Shown here: positions 1 through 5,956 of the stretch, piece by piece
How positions within the stretch are numbered: the first letter of the stretch is position 1
Layout: every line of letters begins with the position of its first letter
Assembly: GCA_965368115.1 (NCBI GenBank)
Contig: CBDULQ010000221.1
Span: 1 to 5,956, forward strand
Source: CBDULQ01 sp965368115
GTDB lineage: Bacteria > Pseudomonadota > Gammaproteobacteria > SZUA-229
DNA length: 5,956 nt
Direction: 5' to 3'
The notes under the pieces: generated by a model
Database searches by the model: none
Told to the model about the DNA's origin: nothing
The model's input: the letters and a program-made list of their open reading frames with translations, nothing else
Translations under genes and position numbers: made by a program

Positions 1-1631
1 ACGCACATTATGAAGACATCAAGGATGTCCACATGCGGGATATGTTCAAACAGGATCCCGATCGATTTAATACCTTTTCCACTCGCCTGGATGATCTACT
101 GCTCGACTATTCCAAGAACCGGATCACCGAGCAAACCTTCAAATTACTGATGGACCTGGCTCGCGAACGCAAGATTGAAAAGTGGCGTGATCGCATGTAC
201 GCCGGCGAGGCCGTCAACTGCACCGAAAACCGCTCGGTGCTGCATATCGCCCTGCGCAACCGATCGAATAACCCCATTCTGGTCGATGGTGAGAACGTTA
301 TGCCCCGGGTCAATGCGGTGCTGGCCAAGATGCGCGGCTTCACCGAGCGGGTGCGCAGCGGTCAGTTGCGCGGTTACAACGGTGAGCGTATCAAGAATAT
401 CGTCAATATCGGTATCGGCGGTTCGGATCTCGGACCCCACGTGGTGTGCGAATCCATGAAGCCGTTTTCCCAGCGCGGCCTGCGCGCCTATTTCGTATCC
501 AACGCGGATGCCACCCATCTGGTGGAAACCCTCAAGCTGGTGGAGCCGGAAAACACCCTGTTCATCATTTCCTCGAAAACCTTCACCACCCAGGAAACCA
601 TGCTCAATGCGCACAGTGCGCGGCAGTGGTTTCTTGACCTGGTGGGTATCGAAAATGCGGTGGGCAAGCATTTTGTAGCGGTGACCACCAATGTGGAGGC
701 GGCCACCGAGTTCGGTATCGATCCGGACAATATGTTCGAATTCTGGGACTGGGTCGGCGGCCGCTATTCCCTGTGGTCGGCGATCGGTCTGCCGATTGCC
801 CTGTACCTGGGCATGGATCGTTTCGAGGAACTGCTGGAAGGCGCCCACGAGATGGATCGCCATTTTGCCGAGGCGCCGCTGGAACAGAATATGCCGGTGA
901 TCATGGCGTTGCTGGGCATCTGGTACAACAATTTCTTCGATGCCCAGAGTCACGCCATCATGCCCTGCAGCCAGTACCTGGAGCGCCTGCCGGCGTTCCT
1001 GCAGCAGCTGGACATGGAGTCCAACGGCAAGACCATCGACCGTACCGGACACCGGGTGGATTACCTGACCGGTCCCATCATCTGGGGGCAATCCGGTACC
1101 AACGGTCAGCATGCGTTCTTCCAGTTGCTGCACCAGGGCACCAAGCCGGTGCCGGCGGATTTTATTATCCCCGCGCTGAGTCAGAATCCGCTGGGTCTGC
1201 ACCACCGCGTGCTGGTGTCGAATTGTCTGGCGCAGACCAAGGCGCTGATGCTGGGCAAGAAATACCGCGAAGCCATTGCCGAGATGGAAGCTGCCGGCCT
1301 GAGCCGGGATCAGATCGAGGAAGTCATCCAGCACAAGGTATTCGAAGGCAACAAGCCCACCAATACCATCATGTTCGAACGGCTGACGCCGAAATCGCTG
1401 GGTATGATCCTGGCACTTTATGAGCATAAAGTGTTCGTGCAGGGCATCATCTGGAATATCAATTCCTTTGACCAGTGGGGTGTTGAGTACGGCAAGGTGC
1501 TGGCCGGCCAGATCCAGAACGATCTGGCGCAGCCTGGTGAAGTGGATAATCATGATTCGTCCACGAATGGGCTGATCAATTATCGTAAGGCCATGTATTT
1601 TCGGGACGTGGAAGCGAAGAAGCTGGATTAG
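1..1631 (+). CDS. pgi: Glucose-6-phosphate isomerase, 5'-partial
   Basis: This cytoplasmic enzyme interconverts glucose-6-phosphate and fructose-6-phosphate in glycolysis and gluconeogenesis. The first complete codon is at 3, and the frame is open to the window edge. The residues before the ATG at 33 (AHYEDIKDVH) still align with the family N-terminus, so that ATG is internal and the true start lies upstream, probably a dozen or so codons away. Counting from the Met at 33, I see the glycine-rich sugar-binding segment NIGIGGSDLGP (125-135), the phosphate-binding SSKTFTT (180-186), the family signature DWVGGRYSLWSAIG (239-252), and the second signature around FDQWGVEYGK ending at 488. The expected catalytic residues are present: Glu329 in MESNGK, His360 in TNGQH and Lys488. 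The C-terminus has a short tail beyond the conserved LIN segment, unlike the E. coli protein. G+C is higher than in the rml genes that follow. The family assignment is near certain; only the start is unknown. Confidence 0.97.
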   Translation, partial: AHYEDIKDVHMRDMFKQDPDRFNTFSTRLDDLLLDYSKNRITEQTFKLLMDLARERKIEKWRDRMYAGEAVNCTENRSVLHIALRNRSNNPILVDGENVMPRVNAVLAKMRGFTERVRSGQLRGYNGERIKNIVNIGIGGSDLGPHVVCESMKPFSQRGLRAYFVSNADATHLVETLKLVEPENTLFIISSKTFTTQETMLNAHSARQWFLDLVGIENAVGKHFVAVTTNVEAATEFGIDPDNMFEFWDWVGGRYSLWSAIGLPIALYLGMDRFEELLEGAHEMDRHFAEAPLEQNMPVIMALLGIWYNNFFDAQSHAIMPCSQYLERLPAFLQQLDMESNGKTIDRTGHRVDYLTGPIIWGQSGTNGQHAFFQLLHQGTKPVPADFIIPALSQNPLGLHHRVLVSNCLAQTKALMLGKKYREAIAEMEAAGLSRDQIEEVIQHKVFEGNKPTNTIMFERLTPKSLGMILALYEHKVFVQGIIWNINSFDQWGVEYGKVLAGQIQNDLAQPGEVDNHDSSTNGLINYRKAMYFRDVEAKKLD

Positions 1632-1642
1632 CCGCGGCGGCG

Positions 1643-1671
1643 TCTGCAGGACTTTCGTTTACTGTTATAAT
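1643..1671 (+). promoter_or_regulatory. Probable sigma-70 extended -10 promoter for the rml operon
   Basis: The consensus hexamer TATAAT lies at 1666-1671 and is preceded by TG at 1663-1664, giving a perfect extended -10 element. At 17-base spacing the -35 position (1643-1648, TCTGCA) matches only 3 of 6 consensus bases, which is tolerable for an extended -10 promoter. Transcription would start near 1678 and leave a leader of about 117 bases before rmlB. The site sits just after the pgi stop, and no convincing terminator hairpin separates the two, so read-through from pgi may add to expression. This is a motif-based call; no activator site was recognised. Confidence 0.6.
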
Positions 1672-1780
1672 TTACGACCCGATTCGCCTGGCGCATAAAT
1701 AATGAAGCCCCATGGGTATTGTAATGCATCGCCTTCGAGGACGATTCGGATCCGCATGGAAACAGGAATTTAATTTAAAC

Positions 1781-1797
1781 AGGAAAAAGCCGTTTTG
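1781..1797 (+). promoter_or_regulatory. Ribosome binding site and TTG start of rmlB
   Basis: AGGA at 1781-1784 is a modest Shine-Dalgarno sequence with about 10 bases to the TTG at 1795-1797. In this frame a TAA at 1771-1773 closes the reading frame upstream, and TTG is the first usable initiation codon after it. The next residues (KIIVTGGAGFIG) are the conserved beginning of RmlB, so a later start would cut the nucleotide-binding fold. The TTG start is therefore nearly forced. Confidence 0.75.
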
Positions 1798-2856
1798 AAA
1801 ATCATCGTCACCGGGGGCGCCGGTTTCATTGGTTCAGCTGTCGTTCGTCAGTATGTTAACGACACGCAACACCATGTCATTAATCTTGATGCGCTCACTT
1901 ATGCTGGCAATCTTGAATCATTGAAGGATGTCAGTGAACACCCTCGTTATCAATTCGAGCATGTTGATATTCGAGATTATGCTGCAGTGCAAAGGGTCTT
2001 CGAGCAACATCAGCCGGACGCTATTATGCATCTGGCGGCTGAATCGCATGTGGATCGTTCGATAGACGGTCCTGCGGATTTCATCCAGACCAATATCGTC
2101 GGTACCTATAACTTGCTTGATGTGGCGAAAAAATACTGGGCCGATCTCGAGGGTGAGAAAAAAGCCGGGTTCCGATTTCATCATGTGTCCACGGACGAAG
2201 TGTATGGTGATCTGGGCGATACCGGTTTGTTCACAGAAACCAGTCCTTATGAACCCAGTTCGCCTTACTCGGCCAGCAAGGCATCGTCCGATCATCTGGT
2301 CAGGGCCTGGTGTCGAACCTATGGTCTGCCGGTGGTGGTAACCAATTGTTCAAATAATTACGGTCCTTATCAGTTTCCCGAAAAACTCATTCCACTGGTT
2401 ACCCTGAATGCGATCGATGGTAAGCCGCTGCCCATTTACGGCAAGGGAGATCAGATTAGAGACTGGCTGTTCGTCGATGATCACGCACGCGCTTTGCGAC
2501 TGGTTCTGGAACAGGGCGAGATCGGGGAAACGTACAATATCGGCGGGCATAACGAAAAAACCAATCTTGAAGTGGTTAAAACCATTTGCACGTTGCTGGA
2601 TGAGTATTTCCCGGAATCGCAGAATGTGCCGCATGAAAAACTGATTACATATGTGGCCGACCGTCCCGGGCATGATCTTCGTTATGCGATCGATGCGGAT
2701 AAAATCCAACAGCAGTTGGGCTGGACACCGGATGAAACATTCGAGTCAGGGATTCGGAAAACCATTGAATGGTATCTGAATCATTCTGAATGGTGTCAGC
2801 ACGTACAGGATGGCAGTTACCAGAGGGAACGCCTGGGCATGATAGAGGAGAAATAA
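1795..2856 (+). CDS. rmlB: dTDP-glucose 4,6-dehydratase RmlB
   Basis: This NAD-dependent enzyme of the extended short-chain dehydrogenase family converts dTDP-glucose to dTDP-4-keto-6-deoxyglucose, the second step to dTDP-L-rhamnose. The predicted protein has 353 residues, a usual length for the family. The N-terminal Rossmann motif GGAGFIG (7-13) binds NAD. The catalytic triplet Thr133-Asp134-Glu135 in STDEVYG is intact, as is the Tyr158-x3-Lys162 pair in YSASK. The conserved NCSNNYGPYQFPEKLIPL segment, RDWLFVDDH and NIGGHNE are also present. It is the first gene of the operon, begins with TTG, and its TAA shares one base with the rmlA ATG. A paralogue such as RffG (enterobacterial common antigen) performs the same reaction, but the three partner genes support the rhamnose assignment. 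The alternative symbol is rfbB. Confidence 0.96.
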   Translation: MKIIVTGGAGFIGSAVVRQYVNDTQHHVINLDALTYAGNLESLKDVSEHPRYQFEHVDIRDYAAVQRVFEQHQPDAIMHLAAESHVDRSIDGPADFIQTNIVGTYNLLDVAKKYWADLEGEKKAGFRFHHVSTDEVYGDLGDTGLFTETSPYEPSSPYSASKASSDHLVRAWCRTYGLPVVVTNCSNNYGPYQFPEKLIPLVTLNAIDGKPLPIYGKGDQIRDWLFVDDHARALRLVLEQGEIGETYNIGGHNEKTNLEVVKTICTLLDEYFPESQNVPHEKLITYVADRPGHDLRYAIDADKIQQQLGWTPDETFESGIRKTIEWYLNHSEWCQHVQDGSYQRERLGMIEEK

Positions 2857-2858
2857 TG
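2845..2858 (+). promoter_or_regulatory. Ribosome binding site fixing the rmlA start
   Basis: The purine run GAGGAG at 2845-2850, inside the last codons of rmlB, lies five bases before the ATG at 2856. It supports this start over the in-frame ATG at 2790, which would add 22 residues with no family similarity (MVSARTGWQLP and onward) and overlap rmlB by 67 bases. Confidence 0.85.
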
Positions 2859-3743
2859 AAAGGTATTATTCTTGCTGGCGGTTCAGGCACCCGCTTGTAT
2901 CCGATTACCCAGGGCGTGAGCAAACAACTGACACCGATTTACGATAAACCGATGATCTATTACCCGTTGTCGGTATTGATGCTGGCGGGTATCCGAGACG
3001 TGCTGGTTATATCCACCCCTCACGATCTGCCACAGTTTAAAGCATTGCTGGGTGATGGCAGTCAGGTCGGCATGAGTTTTTCGTATATCGAGCAACCGTC
3101 TCCCGATGGACTTGCACAAGCATTTATTCTGGGTGAAGAATTCATTGGTGAAGATGATGTGTGCCTGGTGCTCGGAGACAATATTTTTTATGGTCACGGC
3201 CTCACCGAGTTGCTCCAGGAATCGGTATCCAATGTGGTGGATCATGGTAAAGCCACGGTATTTGGTTACTATGTCAGGGACCCGGAACGATATGGGGTGG
3301 CTGAGTTTGATCGCGATGGAAACGTACTGAGTATTATTGAAAAGCCGGCGCAGCCCAAAAGCAACTACGCTGTTGTCGGTTTGTATTTTTATCCAAATGA
3401 TGTGGTTAAGATAGCCAAAGGTATCGAGCCTTCAGAGCGTGGTGAACTGGAGATTACCGCAGTTAACCAGGCTTATCTTGAACGCTCCGACTTGCGTGTC
3501 GAATTGATGGGAAGGGGTTATGCCTGGCTGGATACGGGTACCCATGAAAGCCTGCTGGAAGCGTCGAATTTTATTCAGACACTGGAGCGCAGGCAGGGGC
3601 TCAAGGTGGCCTGTATCGAAGAGATTGCATTCGAGAAGGGATACATCGATCGTAAGCAGCTTCTGCAGCTGGCCGAGCCGCTCAAGAAAAATCAGTATGG
3701 CCAGTACCTTGTGCGCCGGGCGCACGAAGAAGGGTTGCGGTAA
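2856..3743 (+). CDS. rmlA: Glucose-1-phosphate thymidylyltransferase RmlA
   Basis: This enzyme joins dTTP and glucose-1-phosphate to give dTDP-glucose and pyrophosphate, the committed step of the pathway. Characterised family members are inhibited by dTDP-L-rhamnose. The 295-residue protein matches the usual length of about 290. The nucleotidyltransferase signature LAGGSGTRLYPIT (6-18) starts the chain, with Arg13 in the catalytic loop. SKQLTPIYDKPMIYYPL follows. Asp108 in LGDNIFYG and Asp226 in WLDTGTH are the expected metal-binding aspartates, and EKP, SNYAVVGLYFYPNDV and GELEITAVN are also typical. The ATG at 2856 was chosen over one at 2790 because it begins MKGIILAGG, has a strong ribosome binding site, and overlaps the rmlB stop by one base. 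The stop overlaps the rmlC start in the same way. The E. coli paralogue RffH is also close. The alternative symbol is rfbA. Confidence 0.96.
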   Translation: MKGIILAGGSGTRLYPITQGVSKQLTPIYDKPMIYYPLSVLMLAGIRDVLVISTPHDLPQFKALLGDGSQVGMSFSYIEQPSPDGLAQAFILGEEFIGEDDVCLVLGDNIFYGHGLTELLQESVSNVVDHGKATVFGYYVRDPERYGVAEFDRDGNVLSIIEKPAQPKSNYAVVGLYFYPNDVVKIAKGIEPSERGELEITAVNQAYLERSDLRVELMGRGYAWLDTGTHESLLEASNFIQTLERRQGLKVACIEEIAFEKGYIDRKQLLQLAEPLKKNQYGQYLVRRAHEEGLR

Positions 3744-4288
3744 TGAAATCTATCGCGACGTCGATACCCGATGTGCTTGTGCTTGAACCTGTCGTGTTCG
3801 GCGATGAGCGCGGCTTCTTCTTCGAAAGCTTCAATGCAAAAAAATTTTCGGAAGCGACCGGGGTGGAAGCAGATTTTGTGCAGGATAACCATTCGCGTTC
3901 CGCAAAAAATGTATTAAGGGGACTTCACTACCAGGTTGAACAGCCCCAGGGCAAGCTGGTGAGAGTCGTCGTTGGTGAAGTGTTTGATGTGGCTGTGGAT
4001 TTAAGGCGATCTTCGCCAACGTTTGGTCGATGGGTCGGCGAGTATCTGTCGGCAGAAAATAAACGCATGTTATGGGTGCCTGCCGGTTTTGCACATGGTT
4101 TCCTGGTGGTGTCCGATGTGGCCGAGTTTCTCTATAAAACCACCGATTATTACGCACCGCAACACGAACGATGTATCCGTTGGGATGATAAAGAGCTGAA
4201 TATCCAGTGGCCGCTTGATGGCGAGCCCGTGCTATCGGGTAAAGATGCTCAGGGCCTGCCCCTGGTCGAGTCGGAGATTTATTCGTAA
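3743..4288 (+). CDS. rmlC: dTDP-4-dehydrorhamnose 3,5-epimerase RmlC
   Basis: This cupin-fold epimerase inverts C3 and C5 of dTDP-4-keto-6-deoxyglucose to give dTDP-4-keto-L-rhamnose; it needs no cofactor. At 181 residues it is of standard length. The motifs appear in family order: FGDERGFFFESF (19-30), QDNHSRS, LRGLHYQ with the catalytic base His62, VFDVAVDLRRSSPTFG, the cupin strand PAGFAHGF, YKTTDYY with the probable catalytic Tyr131, and LSGKDAQG with Asp168, which pairs with the histidine. Having both His62 and Tyr131 favours a true 3,5-epimerase. The start ATG overlaps the rmlA stop by one base, and AAGGG about eight bases upstream can serve as its ribosome binding site. The alternative symbol is rfbC. 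Confidence 0.96.
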   Translation: MKSIATSIPDVLVLEPVVFGDERGFFFESFNAKKFSEATGVEADFVQDNHSRSAKNVLRGLHYQVEQPQGKLVRVVVGEVFDVAVDLRRSSPTFGRWVGEYLSAENKRMLWVPAGFAHGFLVVSDVAEFLYKTTDYYAPQHERCIRWDDKELNIQWPLDGEPVLSGKDAQGLPLVESEIYS

Positions 4289-5193
4289 TGCGGTCCCGGG
4301 CTCCCAGGATTCTTGTAACCGGTGCCAGGGGGCAGGTGGGCTGGGAATTGCAACGATCCCTGGCTTGCCTGGGCGATGTAATTGCCTGTGAACGCTCGCA
4401 AATGGACCTGGGTGACACCGACTCGGTTGTAAAAGCGCTTCAACATCTGGAACCGGATATCGTGGTGAATGCCGCAGCTTATACGGCCGTCGATAAAGCC
4501 GAGGAAGAACAGGATCTGGCGGCGCAGGTGAATGCAACCATCCCGGGTGTGCTGGCGGAAGAGATGCGTCGCCGGGACGGTCTGCTCATTCACTATTCCA
4601 CAGATTATGTGTTTGGCGGTCAGGGTGACTCGCCGTTTAGTGAGCAGGACCCTACCGGTCCACTCAATGTATATGGAAAAACCAAGTTGCAGGGTGAGCA
4701 GAACATAACTCAGGTAGCCGGGCGGCATATTATTTTTAGAACGTCCTGGGTGTATTCCCACCGCGGCCAGAATTTTATGAAATCCATGATTCGGTTGGGG
4801 CAGGAGCGAGAAACGTTACGGATTGTGGCAGACCAGGTCGGTGCGCCCACCTGTGCGAGATTGATTTCCGATGTGACCGCTCAAGTGCTTCACGAGGTTA
4901 CAAAAGAAGTTCATGATGCATCGATCGATTCGGGGATTTACCATCTGGTTGCCGAAGGAGAAACATCCTGGTTTGATTTTGCAAATGCTATTTTCGAGTA
5001 CTTAAAAAAGCAACGCGAAGAATTGAACCTTAAAGTGCAGCGGGTTGAACCCATTACCTCTGCGGAATATCCTACGCCGGCCATGCGGCCTCACAATTCC
5101 CGCCTGTCGACCGGGAAGTTGCAGGCACGATTCAATCTGTTCCTGCCCAACTGGCAGGATGACCTGGAGCGATGTCTCGCGGATATCTGTTGA
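4288..5193 (+). CDS. rmlD: dTDP-4-dehydrorhamnose reductase RmlD
   Basis: This NAD(P)H-dependent reductase of the short-chain dehydrogenase superfamily reduces the C4 keto group and finishes dTDP-L-rhamnose. The protein has 301 residues, close to the 299 of the E. coli enzyme. The dinucleotide-binding motif TGARGQVGWELQR lies near residues 11-23. NAAAYTAVDKAE is typical of RmlD, followed by STDYVF (Ser104-Thr105-Asp106-Tyr107) and the catalytic Tyr129-x3-Lys133 in YGKTK. FRTSWVY and DQVGAPT follow and are also family hallmarks. The start has a short MRSRAP extension before the first beta strand; it is kept because its ATG overlaps the rmlC stop by one base. The ribosome binding site (CGGAG at 4272-4276) is 11 bases away, so initiation may rely on coupling to rmlC translation. 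This is the last gene of the operon. The alternative symbol is rfbD. Confidence 0.95.
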   Translation: MRSRAPRILVTGARGQVGWELQRSLACLGDVIACERSQMDLGDTDSVVKALQHLEPDIVVNAAAYTAVDKAEEEQDLAAQVNATIPGVLAEEMRRRDGLLIHYSTDYVFGGQGDSPFSEQDPTGPLNVYGKTKLQGEQNITQVAGRHIIFRTSWVYSHRGQNFMKSMIRLGQERETLRIVADQVGAPTCARLISDVTAQVLHEVTKEVHDASIDSGIYHLVAEGETSWFDFANAIFEYLKKQREELNLKVQRVEPITSAEYPTPAMRPHNSRLSTGKLQARFNLFLPNWQDDLERCLADIC

Positions 5194-5230
5194 GGTGCTC
5201 ATTTATTTTACGCTGGGGGGAATGGGCGGA

Positions 5231-5956
5231 CTATGAGTGATGCCGTTTTTCCTGTTGTTGCGCCAGAGCCCATTGCAAATGCTCATTGAGTAGATCGCTA
5301 CCAAGCGCCTGGCGTGATTCGAGTGCCTGTACGATGCGTTGCGAATAAGGCGCGTTGCCCAGTGCCACGGCGATGTTTCTCATCCATTGTATATATCCAA
5401 TCCGGCGAATGGCAGATCCTTCCATTCGTTTAAGAAACTGTGCCTCGGTCCAGGCGAATAGCTCCAGCAGCTGCGGGGCATCGAGGCCCTGGCGTACGGC
5501 AAAATCCTCTTCATCAGATGGCTTCGAAAAACGATTCCATGGACACACCAGTTGACAGTCGTCGCAGCCGTAGATGTGGTTGCCCATGGCTTTCCGGAAT
5601 TCCATCGGGATGCTGCCCTTGAGTTCAATGGTCAGGTACGAGATGCAGCGCCGGGCGTCCAGTTGGTAGGGGGCCACGATCGCGCGGGTGGGGCAGATGT
5701 CGATACAGGCCTGGCAGCTGCCGCAGTGATTATTGACCGGCTGGTCGTCTGTGGGCAGGGGCAGGTCAGTATAAATTTCGCCGAGGAAAAACCACGAACC
5801 CGCCTGGCGATTGATGAGGTTGGTGTGTTTGCCGATCCAGCCCAGTCCCGCATTTTCCGCCAGTGCTTTCTCCAGTACCGGGGCGCTGTCGGTGAATACT
5901 CGATAACCGAAAGAGCCGACTTCGGATTCAATCTTTTTCGCCAGCTTCTGCAGGCG
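5231..5956 (-). CDS. queG: Epoxyqueuosine reductase QueG, N-terminally cut by the window edge
   Basis: QueG is a cytoplasmic cobalamin-dependent iron-sulfur enzyme that reduces epoxyqueuosine to queuosine at the wobble position of GUN-anticodon tRNAs (His, Asp, Asn, Tyr), the last step of that modification. The frame is open from 5956 to the TAG at 5231-5233, giving 241 residues; roughly the first third is missing compared with the 379-residue E. coli protein. A GTG at 5677 is internal, because conserved sequence runs through it. Visible features in order are FTDSAPVLEKALAENAGLGW, whose Asp (codon 5888-5890) is the likely conserved active-site acid; GKHTNLI; the ferredoxin-like CGSCQACIDICP (Cys codons 5693-5725); RRCISYLTIELKG; and CDDCQLVCPW (Cys codons 5543-5566). 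These eight cysteines fit two [4Fe-4S] clusters. About 100 residues of helical C-terminal domain follow. It converges with rmlD, and its promoter lies outside the window. Confidence 0.95.
   Translation of the reverse strand, partial: RLQKLAKKIESEVGSFGYRVFTDSAPVLEKALAENAGLGWIGKHTNLINRQAGSWFFLGEIYTDLPLPTDDQPVNNHCGSCQACIDICPTRAIVAPYQLDARRCISYLTIELKGSIPMEFRKAMGNHIYGCDDCQLVCPWNRFSKPSDEEDFAVRQGLDAPQLLELFAWTEAQFLKRMEGSAIRRIGYIQWMRNIAVALGNAPYSQRIVQALESRQALGSDLLNEHLQWALAQQQEKRHHS

Noticed and set aside
773..1423. A 216-codon open frame on the + strand within pgi in a different frame.
   Set aside because: It has no recognisable domain and lies wholly inside a conserved gene, so it is a coding shadow.
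144..1553. A 469-codon open frame antisense to pgi.
   Set aside because: It is in the register where antisense stops require TTA, CTA or TCA codons in pgi. Those are rare in this G+C-rich gene, so the frame stays open passively. Its product is rich in His, Gln and Gly with no recognisable family, while pgi is unambiguous.
1632..1640. The GC-rich palindrome CCGCGG just after the pgi stop as a possible terminator.
   Set aside because: It is self-complementary without room for a loop and is not followed by a T-run.
1702..1773. A 23-codon frame (MKPHGYCNASP and onward) in the rmlB leader, in frame with rmlB and ending 21 bases before its TTG.
   Set aside because: There is no Shine-Dalgarno sequence before the ATG. 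The codons show no attenuator-like run and the product resembles nothing I know. A leader peptide is possible but unsupported.
1769..1774. A second possible -10 box (TTTAAT) close to rmlB.
   Set aside because: The matching -35 position fits only 2 of 6 bases, and transcription would start at about the ribosome binding site. The site at 1666-1671 is far better.
2790..2855. A 22-residue N-terminal extension of RmlA starting at the ATG at 2790.
   Set aside because: The extra residues are the rmlB C-terminus read in another frame. The ATG at 2856 has the strong ribosome binding site and the conserved N-terminus.
3831..4761. Several antisense open frames of 101-195 codons over rmlC and rmlD.
   Set aside because: They overlap each other and two intact family genes, have no plausible initiation signals, and encode no recognisable protein.

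Overview
The window looks like chromosome from a Gammaproteobacterium. The glucose-6-phosphate isomerase and the QueG fragment both resemble their enterobacterial counterparts closely as far as I can recall those sequences. I cannot name a genus from sequence alone.

The layout has three blocks. Positions 1-1631 (+) hold pgi, cut at its 5' end by the window edge. A 163-base spacer follows with a strong extended -10 promoter. Positions 1795-5193 (+) hold a compact four-gene operon in the order rmlB-rmlA-rmlC-rmlD, which encodes the complete conversion of glucose-1-phosphate to dTDP-L-rhamnose. Each of its three internal junctions is a one-base TAATG stop/start overlap. After 37 non-coding bases, positions 5231-5956 (-) hold the C-terminal two thirds of queG, convergent with the operon and cut by the right edge.

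The four Rml enzymes act in sequence. RmlA makes dTDP-glucose, RmlB oxidises and dehydrates it to the 4-keto-6-deoxy sugar, RmlC epimerises C3 and C5, and RmlD reduces C4. The product feeds rhamnose into O-antigen, capsule, exopolysaccharide or rhamnolipid. Pgi is metabolically close, since it controls glucose-6-phosphate, which phosphoglucomutase converts to RmlA's substrate. The promoter in the spacer nevertheless suggests that the rml block is transcribed on its own. QueG, a tRNA-modification enzyme, is unrelated to the rest.

No mobile element, CRISPR array, tRNA, rRNA or new system is visible. The most notable signals are the lower G+C of the rml block compared with both flanks, the identical coupled junctions, the TTG start of rmlB behind a long leader, and the absence of glycosyltransferases beside a complete rhamnose pathway. 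Every gene belongs to a well-known family.
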